Shown here in pieces: positions 51,875 through 62,100 of a stretch of 64,000 nt of DNA (position 1 is its first letter; the number at the start of each line of letters is the position of its first letter). This DNA comes from Betaproteobacteria bacterium (GTDB taxonomy: Bacteria; Pseudomonadota; Gammaproteobacteria; Burkholderiales; Casimicrobiaceae). The notes under the pieces were generated by a model. The model worked only from the letters and a program-made list of their open reading frames with translations. It was not told the DNA's origin and ran no database searches. Position numbers and translations under genes: made by a program. The stretch is taken from the NCBI GenBank assembly GCA_016861105.1, contig BOKS01000015.1, forward strand, positions 1 through 64,000, given 5' to 3'.

Positions 51875-53122
51875 TCAGGCGATCGCCGGCGTGAGCAGCG
51901 GCGAGCCCTCGAGGATCGCGTCGGCGAGCAGGCGCGCCGTGTTCACCGACTGCGTCAGGCCGAGGTGGCCGTGGCCGGTCGCGATCCACAGCCCCTGGCG
52001 CGACGCGACCGGGCCGACGAGCGGCACCGACTCCGGCGTGCACGGGCGGTGGCCCATCCAGTGCGACTCCTCGGCGCCGGCGACGTCGGCGAACGCCTCG
52101 CGCGCGAAGCGGGCGAGCAGCGCCGAGCGGCGCGGGTTCGCCGGGCGCGCGAGCCCGCCGAACTCCACGGTGCCGGCGATGCGGAAGCCCTGCTCCATCG
52201 GGGTCACGAACGCCTTGCGGTCGGCGAGCACGACGACGCGCGAGACCGGCGAGGCGACGCCGCGGAAGGTGACGTGGTAGCCGCGCTGGCTCTCCACGGG
52301 CAGCCGCATGCCGAGCGGCTCGAGCAGCGCACCGGAGTGCACGCCGGCGGCGACGATCACGTGGTCGACGTTCTGCCGGCCCTCGCCGGTCGCGACGGTC
52401 CAGCCGCGCGGCAGGTCCGGCTCGATGGCGCGCACCTGGTCGCGCACCAGCCGGCCGCCGCGCACGACGAACGCGCGCACGATCTGCTGGACGTAGCGGA
52501 ACGGGTTGACGACGGCGGCGTGTTCCGGCAGCCACATCCCCACCGCGTAGCGCGGCGACAGCCCGGGCTCGAGCGCCTCGAGCCCGGCGCGGTCGAGCCG
52601 CTCGACGCGCACGCCGTGGCGTTCGCGCAGCGACCAGGCGAAGGCGTCCTTCGCGAGCGCGGCCTCGTCGGGGTAGACGTGCAGGTGGCCGGTGCGGCGG
52701 ATCAGGTCGAGCGCGCCGATCTCGCGCGCCAATGCGACGTGGTGCTCGATCGCGTCGGCGTTGACGGCGGCGAGGCGCTCCGCGATCGCCTCGACGCGGT
52801 CCGGCCTGGACGCGGCGACGAAGCGCAGCAGCCACGGCAGCGCGCGCGGGAGGTAGCCGACGGGCACGTGCAGCGGGCTCTCGCGGTCCAGCAGCAGCCG
52901 CGGCAGCGTCCGCGCCAGCCCGGGCAGCGCGAGCGGCGCGACGGACCCCGGCGACAGCGCCCCGGCGTTGCCGTAGCTGCACCCGCGCCCCGGCTCGGCG
53001 CGGTCGATCAGCGTGACGTGCGCCCCGCGGCGGCACAGCGCGTAGGCGATGGCCGCGCCCACGATCCCGGCCCCGACGATGGCGATCGCCGGCGACGAGC
53101 GAAGCGTGGCGGTACGGCTCAT
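51875..53122 (-). CDS. dadA: D-amino-acid dehydrogenase-like FAD oxidoreductase (DadA family)
   Basis: 415 residues. The FAD-binding Rossmann motif is IAIVGAGIVGAAIAYAL. CSYGNAGALSPGSVAPLALP is the DadA family block, and GMWLPEHAAVVNPFRYVQQI and GHGHLGLTQSVNTARLLADAI follow. DadA oxidises D-alanine and other D-amino acids, passing electrons to the respiratory chain. Other DAO-family substrates cannot be excluded. Its stop is 12 bases from the convergent methyltransferase stop. It has no alr (dadX) neighbour. Confidence 0.8.
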   Translation of the reverse strand: MSRTATLRSSPAIAIVGAGIVGAAIAYALCRRGAHVTLIDRAEPGRGCSYGNAGALSPGSVAPLALPGLARTLPRLLLDRESPLHVPVGYLPRALPWLLRFVAASRPDRVEAIAERLAAVNADAIEHHVALAREIGALDLIRRTGHLHVYPDEAALAKDAFAWSLRERHGVRVERLDRAGLEALEPGLSPRYAVGMWLPEHAAVVNPFRYVQQIVRAFVVRGGRLVRDQVRAIEPDLPRGWTVATGEGRQNVDHVIVAAGVHSGALLEPLGMRLPVESQRGYHVTFRGVASPVSRVVVLADRKAFVTPMEQGFRIAGTVEFGGLARPANPRRSALLARFAREAFADVAGAEESHWMGHRPCTPESVPLVGPVASRQGLWIATGHGHLGLTQSVNTARLLADAILEGSPLLTPAIA

Positions 53123-53283
53123 GGGATCCGGGCAATGCCGCCCGCCGGAACGCCGGCGGGCACCAGTGCGTATGGTAGACCCGCGCCGCGCGTTTCGCGA
53201 ATCGGACGGTCGTGCCGGCGACGCGCGGCGGCGCCCGCAGCGCCCGCGCCGGGCCTTCCGGCCTTCGCCGGGCGGGAAACCTC

Positions 53284-53289
53284 TACAAT
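53284..53289 (+). promoter_or_regulatory. -10 box (TACAAT) before the DUF1631 gene
   Basis: TACAAT 25 bases before the ATG, giving a leader of only about 18 bases. No -35 is evident. Confidence 0.35.
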
Positions 53290-53314
53290 ACCGTCCGATC
53301 CGTCGCGTTCCTCC

Positions 53315-55663
53315 ATGACCGACTCGCTCGACCACGACCGGCCCGCCGACCTTCCGAGCGGTGCGCAGGCACGGGCGCTGCTCGACGAGTGCTTCCGCGC
53401 GTTCCGCGGCAAGCTGGTCGACATCGGCCGCGCCTCCATCGAGATGAGCGGCGACCTCTTCGAGGGCAACAGCTACGTCCAGGAGAAGGACGTCGACGAG
53501 TTCCGGGCGAAGCGCGGCGAGTGGATCGCGCGCTTCGACGCGGCGCTCGGCGAGCTCTACGAGCGCCGCATGTCCGGCACGCGCCGCAAGGGCCGGCGCG
53601 CGGACTTCGACGCGTCCATCGCGTCGCTGAAGGTGCTGACGGCGTTCGACCAGGAGAAGCAGGCGGCGCTGGTGGCGGCCACCGCGTTCCTCGAGCGCAT
53701 GACGCGCCGCGAGCTGGAGGCGCTCGACCTGCGCGTCGAGGCGCTGCTCGCGGAGGAGCGCCGCCGCGAGGTCGACAACCCGTTCGGCCCGTCGTACATC
53801 CTCGACGCCATCGGCATGTCGGCGCGCGCGGTGTACCCGAACCCCCGGGTCTGGCGCGCGTTCATGGAGCGCGTGGTCGCCGACCTGACCCCCGCCGCGA
53901 ACAAGGTCTACATCACGCTCAACCGCCTGCTCGCCGACCGCGACGTGCTGCCCGAGATCAAGGCGGCGCTGCGCGCGCGCAGCGACCTGCGTCCGGCCGA
54001 CGACAAGGACCTGATCCCCACGTTCTCGCAGATGCTGCGCGAGGCGGGGCCGGCGCTGCCCAGCGACGTCGAGGTCCCGCAGCTCGGCGACGGGGCGACT
54101 GCATCGGTGTTCGACTTCGAGGGCGCGGCCGCCCGCTCCGAGCTGCTCGGCGCGCTGGTGCCGTCGGCGATGCTGCCCAATGCCCTCGCCCCCGGCGCCG
54201 AGGCGGTGCGGGCGCTGCCGGCGGACCTGCTGCTGCGCGGCCTCGAGGAGCTGGGCAAGGCGGCCGCGCCGCGGCCGCCCGCGAGCGACGGCGACGCGCT
54301 GTTTCCGGACCTCGACCCGCTGATGGCGCTCGGCACCTCGACGCCGCTGTTCAACACCCTCGGCCACTGGCAGCGGATCGACCTGCCCGCCGAGCTCGCG
54401 AAGTCGACGCCGATGCCCGAGGGCACGGCGATGGCGGCGATCCCGCTCAACCTGATCCCCCACATCCGCGCGGCGGTCGCGGGCCAGATCGCCAACCCGA
54501 CGGACCGCATCACGATGGACGTGATCGCGCTCCTGTTCGACTACGTGTTCCGCGACCCGTCGATTCCCGACGCGATGCGCCGCATCTTCGGCCGCCTGCA
54601 GGTGCCGGTGCTGAAGGCGGCGCTGCTCGACAGGACGTTCTTCTCCGACCGCCAGCATCCGGCGCGCAGGCTGCTCGACCACCTCGCCGACGCGGCGATC
54701 GGCGCGACGCACAATCCCGAGTACGAGCAGGCGTTCGAGAAGCACGCGACCGCGGTCGTCGAGCGCGTGTGCAACGACTTCGAGATCGACGTCGCGGCCT
54801 TCGCGGCGGCCGACCGCGAGCTCGCCGCGTTCATCGACGCGGAGCGCAAGGCCACCGCGGTCGCCGTCGCGCCGGACGTCGCGCAGGCGCTCGCCACCGA
54901 GGCCGGCGAGGCCGACCGCGCCGAGGTGCTGACGCTGACGCGCGACAAGCTCGCCGGTCTGGACCTCCCGTTCGAGGTCCGCGGGTTCGTCGAGACGGTC
55001 TGGACCGACTACCTCACGAAGCTGCGGCGCGACCACGGCGGCGAGTCGGCCGAGTACCGCGCGGCTGCCGCCACGCTCGACGACCTGCTGTGGAGCATCG
55101 TCGCCAAGGAGCGGACCGGCCAGAAGGCGCGGCTGACGAAGATGATCCCCGGGCTGGTCGTGGCGATGCGCAAGGGCTGTGCGGCGGTCGGCGCGCCCGC
55201 GGAGAAGTCGAAGGTCTTCTTCGACGCGCTCTATCCGCTGCACGTCGCGGCGATCAAGCCGCCGCCGCCGGCCGGGGACGCAGCCGCGGACGCCGCGCCG
55301 GCGCCGGAGGCGGTCGTGCGCACCGGCATCGACCGCGGCCGGCCGGCCGTGTCGGCGCGCAACGCGCACGACTTCGTGACCGAGATGGCGGTGGGCACGT
55401 GGCTCGTCTTCCGCCCCGAGGGCGCATCGCCGGTCAACGCGCGCCTCACCTGGGTGAGCCCGCGCCGCACGCGCTACATCTTCACGAGCCGGTCGCGCCG
55501 GCACGCGCTGATGTTCTCGCCCGAGGAGCTCGCGTGGGAGCTGGCCGCCGACCGCGCCGCGCTGCTGCTCGAGCCCGTGCCGCTGTTCGACCGCGCCGTC
55601 AGCGCCGCGCTCGACACGCTGGCCGCGACCAAGCCCGACGTGGCCGGCGCGCGCGCCGCGTAG
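53315..55663 (+). CDS. DUF1631-family protein
   Basis: 782 residues without signal or membrane helix, mainly helical. The start region [20 protein letters not shown] and blocks [40 protein letters not shown] and [20 protein letters not shown] match DUF1631, a family nearly confined to beta- and gammaproteobacteria. The C-terminal 100 residues ([30 protein letters not shown]) look like a PilZ-like barrel, so response to cyclic-di-GMP is possible but the RxxxR motif is not clear. It is followed 53 bases later by folE. Confidence 0.85.
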   Translation: MTDSLDHDRPADLPSGAQARALLDECFRAFRGKLVDIGRASIEMSGDLFEGNSYVQEKDVDEFRAKRGEWIARFDAALGELYERRMSGTRRKGRRADFDASIASLKVLTAFDQEKQAALVAATAFLERMTRRELEALDLRVEALLAEERRREVDNPFGPSYILDAIGMSARAVYPNPRVWRAFMERVVADLTPAANKVYITLNRLLADRDVLPEIKAALRARSDLRPADDKDLIPTFSQMLREAGPALPSDVEVPQLGDGATASVFDFEGAAARSELLGALVPSAMLPNALAPGAEAVRALPADLLLRGLEELGKAAAPRPPASDGDALFPDLDPLMALGTSTPLFNTLGHWQRIDLPAELAKSTPMPEGTAMAAIPLNLIPHIRAAVAGQIANPTDRITMDVIALLFDYVFRDPSIPDAMRRIFGRLQVPVLKAALLDRTFFSDRQHPARRLLDHLADAAIGATHNPEYEQAFEKHATAVVERVCNDFEIDVAAFAAADRELAAFIDAERKATAVAVAPDVAQALATEAGEADRAEVLTLTRDKLAGLDLPFEVRGFVETVWTDYLTKLRRDHGGESAEYRAAAATLDDLLWSIVAKERTGQKARLTKMIPGLVVAMRKGCAAVGAPAEKSKVFFDALYPLHVAAIKPPPPAGDAAADAAPAPEAVVRTGIDRGRPAVSARNAHDFVTEMAVGTWLVFRPEGASPVNARLTWVSPRRTRYIFTSRSRRHALMFSPEELAWELAADRAALLLEPVPLFDRAVSAALDTLAATKPDVAGARAA

Positions 55664-55716
55664 ACCCGCCCGCCCTCCGATCGATCGCGGCGGCGCCGCC
55701 GCCTCCTGGAGATTCC

Positions 55717-56289
55717 ATGGCCGTCGACAAGTCACGCATCGAAGCGCTGGTCCGCGACCTGCTGGAGGCCATCGGCGAGGATCCCGGCCGTGAGGGCCTG
55801 CAGCGCACGCCGCGGCGCGTGGCCGAAGCGTGGGACTTCCTCACGTCCGGCTACCGGACCGACCGCCGCAAGCTGCTCAACGAGGCGATCTTCACGCAGG
55901 AGACCAACAGCATGGTCATCGTGAAGAACATCGAGGTCTACAGCCTCTGCGAGCACCACCTGCTGCCGTTCTACGGCCGCTGCCACATCGGCTACATCCC
56001 CACCGGCAAGGTGTTCGGCGTCAGCAAGCTCGCCCGCCTCGCGGACATGTACGCGCGCCGCCTGCAGCTCCAGGAGCGGCTGACCGAGCAGATCTCGCAG
56101 GCGATCATGGAGCTGATCGGCGCGCGCGGCGTCGGCGTGATGATCGAGGCGCGCCACCTGTGCATGATGATGCGCGGCGTCGAGAAGCAGAACTCCGTGA
56201 TGGTCACCTCGTCGGTGCTCGGCACGTTCCGCGAGTCGCAGGCCACGCGCGAGGAGTTCCTCGCCCTCGTCGGCCGCCCGGTGACGTAG
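55717..56289 (+). CDS. folE: GTP cyclohydrolase I
   Basis: 190 residues. [17 protein letters not shown] opens the family pattern. The zinc ligands are Cys in [11 protein letters not shown] with its first His, and Cys in [17 protein letters not shown]. It converts GTP to dihydroneopterin triphosphate, the start of folate and pterin synthesis. TGGAGATTCC precedes the ATG at 55717. All catalytic residues are present. Confidence 0.97.
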   Translation: MAVDKSRIEALVRDLLEAIGEDPGREGLQRTPRRVAEAWDFLTSGYRTDRRKLLNEAIFTQETNSMVIVKNIEVYSLCEHHLLPFYGRCHIGYIPTGKVFGVSKLARLADMYARRLQLQERLTEQISQAIMELIGARGVGVMIEARHLCMMMRGVEKQNSVMVTSSVLGTFRESQATREEFLALVGRPVT

Positions 56290-56297
56290 CTTCGCCG

Positions 56298-57242
56298 GTG
56301 GGCTCGACCGCGGCGCTCGCCGCGCTGACGGCGCCGCTGTTCGCGCTGGTCGCGCTGGGCTACGGCCTCGCGCGCTTCGGGCGCTGGCCGGGTGCGGTCG
56401 CCGACGCGCTCGCGAAGTTCGTGTTCGCGGTCGCGGTCCCGGCGCTGCTGTTCCGCATGATGAGCGGCTTCCAGGCGCTCCCGCACGTCGACCCCCGCCT
56501 GCTCGTCGCCTACTTCGGCGGCACGCTGGTCGTCTACGGCCTCGCGGTCGCCGCCGGCCGCGCGCTGTTCGCGCTGGACGGCGCGGGCGCCTCGGTGTTC
56601 GGCATGGGCGCCGTGTTCGCGAACACCGTGCTGCTGGGCGTCCCCGTCGTGCAGGTCACGCTCGGCGACCGGGCGATCCCCGCGATCTCGCTGGTCATCG
56701 TGTTCAACGCGCTGGTGCTGTGGACCGTCGTCACGCTGTCCGTGGAGTGGGCGCAGCGGCGCCGCGCGTCGCTCGCGGGACTGGCCGGCACCGCGCGCGA
56801 CGTGCTCCTCAATCCGATCGTCGGCGCGATCCTCGCCGGCACGGCCTTCGGCTACCGCGGTCTCGCGCTGCCGGCGTGGGCCGAGAGCGCGCTCACGATG
56901 CTCGCGCAGGGCGCCGTGCCGCTGTCGCTGGTCGCGCTGGGCATGAGCCTGCGGGAGTACGGCGTGCGCGAAGGGTGGCGCCCGAGCCTCGCCATCGCGG
57001 TCGCCAAGCTCGCCGCGCTGCCGCTGGCCGTCTACGCGGTCGCGCGGCTGCTCGGGCTGCCCGCGGTCGAGACGCAGGCGATCACGGTGCTGGCTGCGAT
57101 GCCCGTGGGCGCGAACGTCTACCTGATGGCCAAGGCCTTCGGCACGCTCGCCGGCCCCGTCTCGTCGTCGATCGTGCTGTCGACGGCGCTCTCCGCGGTG
57201 ACGACGCCCCTGGCGATCGCGCTGACCGGGGGGATCCGGTGA
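56298..57242 (+). CDS. AEC-family (auxin efflux carrier-like) transporter
   Basis: 314 residues with about ten membrane helices. FALVALGYGLARFGRWP and FANTVLLGVPVVQVTLGD, then GAVPLSLVALGMSLREYG, are typical of AEC permeases, which export or import carboxylates or amino acids in bacteria. The GTG at 56298 follows folE by 8 bases, so the two are likely co-transcribed though functionally unrelated. Confidence 0.85.
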   Translation: MGSTAALAALTAPLFALVALGYGLARFGRWPGAVADALAKFVFAVAVPALLFRMMSGFQALPHVDPRLLVAYFGGTLVVYGLAVAAGRALFALDGAGASVFGMGAVFANTVLLGVPVVQVTLGDRAIPAISLVIVFNALVLWTVVTLSVEWAQRRRASLAGLAGTARDVLLNPIVGAILAGTAFGYRGLALPAWAESALTMLAQGAVPLSLVALGMSLREYGVREGWRPSLAIAVAKLAALPLAVYAVARLLGLPAVETQAITVLAAMPVGANVYLMAKAFGTLAGPVSSSIVLSTALSAVTTPLAIALTGGIR

Positions 57243-57258
57243 GACGTCCGGCGGCCCG

Positions 57259-57486
57259 TCAGATCCCCAGCAGCTTCGCGATGATCGACTTCGCGATGAA
57301 GCCGAGCATGCCGAACGCGAGCACGAAGAACAGCACGAACGTGCCGAAGCGGCCGGCCTTCGACTGCCTGGCGAGGTCGACGATGATGAACAGCATGTAG
57401 GCGATGAACGCCCCGATGCCGAAGGTCACGCCGAACTCGGTGATCTGGGCCTCGGTGAAGCCGAACAGCGTGGACTCGGGCGGCAC
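57259..57486 (-). CDS. DUF2788 small membrane protein
   Basis: 75 residues with two hydrophobic helices (about 20-40 and 47-70). ITEFGVTFGIGAFIAYMLFI and GRFGTFVLFFVLAFGMLGFI match DUF2788, a small inner-membrane family of unknown role in proteobacteria. It lies 6 bases downstream of the DUF2189 gene on the same strand and converges with the AEC gene. Confidence 0.85.
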   Translation of the reverse strand: MPPESTLFGFTEAQITEFGVTFGIGAFIAYMLFIIVDLARQSKAGRFGTFVLFFVLAFGMLGFIAKSIIAKLLGI

Positions 57487-57492
57487 GTGGCG

Positions 57493-58272
57493 TCAGGAGC
57501 GCCGCACCGGCAGCGTGGAGGCGTCGACGACGTCGCGGTACACGTGCCAGGTCGCGTGCCCGAGCAGCGGGATCGTGAACGCGAAGCCGACCATCAGCGT
57601 GGCCATCGACGCGAGCGTGAGCAGCATGATGATGGCGGCCCACAGCGCCATCGCCAGCGGATTCTCGCCGACCGCGCGCACGCTGGTGCGCACCGCCGCG
57701 ATCAGGTCGACCTCGCGGTCGAGCAGCATCGGGACCGAGACGACGGTCGCCGCGAAGACCACCGCCGCACCCAGGCCGCCGAGCGCGGCCCACAGCGGGA
57801 ACAGGTTCGAGCCCTCGCCGACGACGACGTGGCGCAGGAAGTCGGCGAGCCCGGTGATGGGCGCGTGGACGAACAGCGCGACCATCAGCGCGGAGACCAG
57901 CACCCACAGCGTCGCCGCGAGCGCGAGCCCGAGCCCCATCCAGACCAGCGGGCGCGTGCCCCGCGCCCACGCCGCCGCCACGTGCGCGAGGCGCGGCCGC
58001 TCGCCGTGCTCGAGGCGCTTCGACAGCTCGTAGAGGCCGGTCGCCAGCACCGGCGCGATCAGCACGAAGCCGGAGAACGCGCCGGGCAGCAGCGGCCACG
58101 CGTGCAGTCCGACGGCGAGGATCGCAAGGCCCGCGAGCATCGCCACGGCGCCGTGCGCCAGGCTCGGCCCGAACGCGCGGCGGAAGTCGCGCCAGCCGAG
58201 CGCCAGCCACGCGAACGGCCGCGCCAGCGGGACGGTGCGCACGCGCGCGTCGTCGCCGGCCGGTGCGTCCAT
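57493..58272 (-). CDS. DUF2189 membrane protein
   Basis: 259 residues with six hydrophobic helices. It opens with RPFAWLALGWRDFRRAFGPS; LIAPVLATGLYELSKRLEHG and NPLAMALWAAIIMLLTLASM fit DUF2189 integral membrane proteins, whose function is unknown. The ATG at 58272 lies 8 bases after the nitrilase stop, and the gene is followed at 6 bases by DUF2788, so these form one operon. Confidence 0.85.
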   Translation of the reverse strand: MDAPAGDDARVRTVPLARPFAWLALGWRDFRRAFGPSLAHGAVAMLAGLAILAVGLHAWPLLPGAFSGFVLIAPVLATGLYELSKRLEHGERPRLAHVAAAWARGTRPLVWMGLGLALAATLWVLVSALMVALFVHAPITGLADFLRHVVVGEGSNLFPLWAALGGLGAAVVFAATVVSVPMLLDREVDLIAAVRTSVRAVGENPLAMALWAAIIMLLTLASMATLMVGFAFTIPLLGHATWHVYRDVVDASTLPVRRS

Positions 58273-58280
58273 CGCGCCGC

Positions 58281-59096
58281 TCACGTGCGCAGCACGCGAT
58301 CGGCGAGCGCGGGCAGCCGCGCGCGCACGTCGGCGAGCCGCGCGGGGTCGACGTCGCCGACCACGATCCCCGGTCCCTCGGCGTGCCGTGCGACGACCTC
58401 GCCCCAGGGGTCGACGAGCATCGAGTGGCCGTACGTCCGCCGCCCGTTCGGATGCGTGCCGCCCTGCGCGGCGGCGAGCAGGTAGCACTGGTTCTCGACC
58501 GCGCGCGTGCGCAGCAGCAGCTCCCAGTGCGCGTTCCCGGTCGGCCACGTGAACGCGGCCGGCACGAGGATCAGCGCGACGTCGCCGAGCGCACGGTAGA
58601 GCTCGGGGAAGCGCACGTCGTAGCAGATCGACAGCGCGACCCGCCCGCACGGCGCGTCGAACGACGCCGGCGCACGGCCCGCCTCGATCGTGCGCGACTC
58701 GTCGTAGCTCTCGTCGCCGTCGCGGTAGCGGAAGAGGTGCATCTTGTCGTAGCGCGCGATGCGCTCGCCGTCGGGGCCGTGGACCAGGCAGGCGCTGCGC
58801 ACGCGCGCCGGGTCGTCGCAGGAGAGCGGCACGCAGCCGCCCACCAGGACGATCCGGTGCGCGCGCGCGACCCGCGCGAGGAACGCCTGCTGCGGCCCCG
58901 CGCCGTCGACCTCGCGCGCCGCGACCTTGTCGGAGGCGCGTGCGCCGAGGATGCCGAAGTACTCCGGCAGCAGCACCAGCCGCGCGCCCCGGCCGGCCGC
59001 CTGCGCGACCAGCGGCTCGGCCTGCGCGAGGTTGGCCGCGACGTCGCCGCCGGACACCATCTGCACCGCCGCGACGCGCAGGGAACCTCCGCTCAC
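58281..59096 (-). CDS. Carbon-nitrogen hydrolase (nitrilase superfamily, Nit-like)
   Basis: 271 residues from GTG 59096. The Glu-Lys-Cys triad is Glu in LVLLPEYFGILG, Lys in RYDKMHLFRY and Cys in ALSICYDVRFPELYRAL. It resembles the Nit/omega-amidase branch that repairs deaminated glutathione or hydrolyses amides. Position downstream of yhdP and glnE is conserved in betaproteobacteria. The start lies 10 bases after the yhdP stop, so it is in an operon with it. Confidence 0.9.
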   Translation of the reverse strand: MSGGSLRVAAVQMVSGGDVAANLAQAEPLVAQAAGRGARLVLLPEYFGILGARASDKVAAREVDGAGPQQAFLARVARAHRIVLVGGCVPLSCDDPARVRSACLVHGPDGERIARYDKMHLFRYRDGDESYDESRTIEAGRAPASFDAPCGRVALSICYDVRFPELYRALGDVALILVPAAFTWPTGNAHWELLLRTRAVENQCYLLAAAQGGTHPNGRRTYGHSMLVDPWGEVVARHAEGPGIVVGDVDPARLADVRARLPALADRVLRT

Positions 59097-59106
59097 CGGG
59101 CGGCGC

Positions 59107-62100
59107 TCACCGCTGGAGCGCCGCGTCGGGCGGCGCGTTCGCGCGCGAGGGCGCGCGGATGCCCAGCCGCTCGACGACCGGCTCGGACCACGAGCCCTTG
59201 ACGGCGTACTCGTAGCTGAACATCTGCTCGATCGGGTCCTGCATCAGCTTCTGCGCGAGCAGCGTGCCGGCGCCGACGGCGGCGCCCACCAGCGGATTGG
59301 CGGCGAGCAGCACCACGGCCGCTGCGCCGGCGCCCGTCGACACGGCGCTCGACAGCGACGGCTGCACGCGCACGACGAGCGACTGCGTCTCGGCCTCGAG
59401 GTCGACGTCGCCGGCGAGGTGCACCCGGGCGGCCGGCCCCGCGAGCTTCAGGTCGTCGGTGTGCATGACGCCGTCGGCGATGTGCACCGTGCCCTCGATG
59501 CCGTCGAACGCGAAGCCCTCGCTGAACACGTCGCGGAAGTCGAGCGTGATGCGCCGGGGCAGCGCCTGCAGCGAGAGCACGCCGAGCAGCCGGCCCATGC
59601 CGGGGTCCATCCGGGTGAACTGCCCGGCACCCGACTTCACCCGCAGCGTGCCCGACAGCGTCGCGTACTCGAAGTCGGTCGGCGAGCCCGGCCACGCGAG
59701 CCGGCCGTCGATGCTCGTGGCCGCGCCCTTGACGTCGTGCGGCAGGCCCATGCGCGCGAGGAACGCGGGCGCGTCCCGCACGTCGACGGCGAAGTCGAAC
59801 GCCGACGACTGCTGGCGGCCGGTCATGCGCCACGCGCCGTCGGCGTCGATGCGGCCGGCCTCGTTGACGATCGCGAAGCGCGTCACGCGCCAGTCGGTCC
59901 CCTCGGGCCGGCCCGCGAGCTCGAGTCGGCCGAGCACGCCGGCGCGGCCGTGGAAGCGCTCGGCGCTCACCTCGACCTCGGGCCACGGGTTGGGCGAGCC
60001 CTCGCGGCGGGGATCGTCCTTCGCGCCGGCGTCCACCTCGGGTGCGCCGAAGAGGTCGAGCCGCGCGAGCTGCGCGGCGAAGCGGCCGTTGACCGCGCGT
60101 GCACTCGGCGCATCCCAGCGGGCGGTTCCGGCCACCTGGCGCGCATCCAGCGTCAGGCGCCAGCCGTCGGCGGCACGCCGCGCCGCGAGCCGCATGTCGT
60201 CGTAGCGGCGGCCGAAGGCGACGAAGCGGCCCGCGCGCACGTCGATCGCCCGGAGCTCCGCGCCGCCGGCGCCCTTCTCCATGTCGCGCGCGCCGACGTC
60301 GCGCACCGCGTCGAGCCAGCGGTCGTAGTCTAGCTCGGGGACGTCGCCGCGGATGACCACGCCGGGCTCCGCGGGCTCGCCGCCCTGCGCGGCGGCGCTG
60401 CCGAGGGTCAGGAGCGCGCGCTCGACCACGGCCTCGCGCCCGAGGCTGCGCACCGCGACAGCCCGTGCCCGCCCGCCGTAGTCGACCGCGAGCACGTCGC
60501 GCCGCCCGTCGTTGCCGGGCAGGCGGCGCTCGAGCCGGAAGGCGACCGCGTCGCCGGCCGGCTTGCCGAGCGGCGCCGGCAGGTCGATCGCCGTCCCGCG
60601 CAGGTCCGACTCGACGACGAAGGTCGCGTGCGTCGGACGCGCCGTCAGGTCGAGCCGCCACTCGGCGGCCCCGTGGACCTTCGCGAGCCAGGGCGACGCG
60701 AACTCGTTGCGCAGCACCGCCACGTCGAGCCTGCCCCCGCCGGTCACGTGAACCGCACCGTCGCGGGTGGCGACGTCCACGCGCGCAGGAGCGCCGAAGG
60801 CCTCGAGCGCGATGTCGCGCCCGCTCATCTCACGCTCGGTGAACGCGATGCGGCCGGACAGCCGCGACAGCGTCGGCATCCCCGGCAGGCGCAGCTGGTT
60901 GTCGGCGAACTGGTAGCCGCCGCGCACCTGCGCGACGTCGCCGCGCCCGACGTCCATGCGGATGCGCAGCCCCAGCCGGCCGTGCCCGGCGGCCTGCGCG
61001 CCGTCGGTGAAGTGCCCGATCCACGCCGCGACGGGGCTGCGTTCGACGAACGCGAGGAACTCGGCCGTCGGGCCCGCGGCCTCGCCCTCGATCACCATCG
61101 CCGGATACTCCGGCCAGAGGTCGTCGATCGTCGCGGTCGTGCGCGCGAGCGCCGCGCCCAGCACGTGGCCACGCGTCGCCACCACGCGCATCGCCGCGTT
61201 CTCGAAGCGCACCTCCCCGTCGACGCCGGAGAGCATCGGCCAGCCGTCGGCGTAGTCCAGCTCGGCGTCGCGGCCGCGGAACTCGAGGACGAACGTCCCG
61301 TCCGCCGCGCTGCGGAACGGGAAGCGGTCGAGGTCACCCTTCAGCACGAAGCGCGCCTCGTCGAGCGTGCCGGCCTTCAGCGAGTCGCGCACCCAGTCGC
61401 GCGTGTTCGCGGCGATCGCCAGCGGCACGTAGCGGTGCGCCTGGCGCACGTCGCCGCGCGTGAGCTTCGCCTCGAGGTCCGCCTCGCCCGCGCCCCGGCC
61501 GGTCCAGCGCCACGTGCCGTTCGCGCTGCCGGCGGCGTCGGCGTTGGCGAACTCGACGTCGTCGAAGCGCAGCTGCGTGCGCCCGTCGCGCCGCTCCCAG
61601 CGCAGGCGGCCGGCGAGCACGTCGAGCGCGACGGGCTGGGCGAGGACGCGCGGCAGGTCGAGCCGCACGCGGCGGCTGCCGATGCGCGCACTGCCGCCGG
61701 CCTGGGTCGCCTCGAAGGTGCCGGACAGGTTGTCCACGCCCGGCTGCGCGCCCTGCGCCCGCACGCCGACGTCGACGAACGTGCCCGCGGCGCGCCAGGC
61801 CTGCGGCGCGTCGGCCGGACCGTCCCAGGTCCACTCGGCGGTGCTCACCGTGCCACGCGGGGCGAGGCGCGCGACCTCCCGGCGCCACGGCGCAGGCAGC
61901 GGCAGGTGCGCCGACAGCGATGCGAGCGCACCGAGGTCGAGCTGGCTGACGTGGACGCTCCCCGCCCCGGGCGTGCCGTCGGGCAGCGTCGCGACGCGGA
62001 CCGCGAGGTCGGTCGGGGGAATGGTCACGCCCCTGCCCGCCAGCGCGAGCGAGCGGGCCGACAGCGCGCGCTGGACGCCGTCCTGCAGCCAGGTGAAGCG

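Noticed and set aside
51965..53314. Upstream extension of the DUF1631 frame
   Set aside because: Runs antisense through the DadA-like gene; the family match starts at 53315 just after a -10 box.
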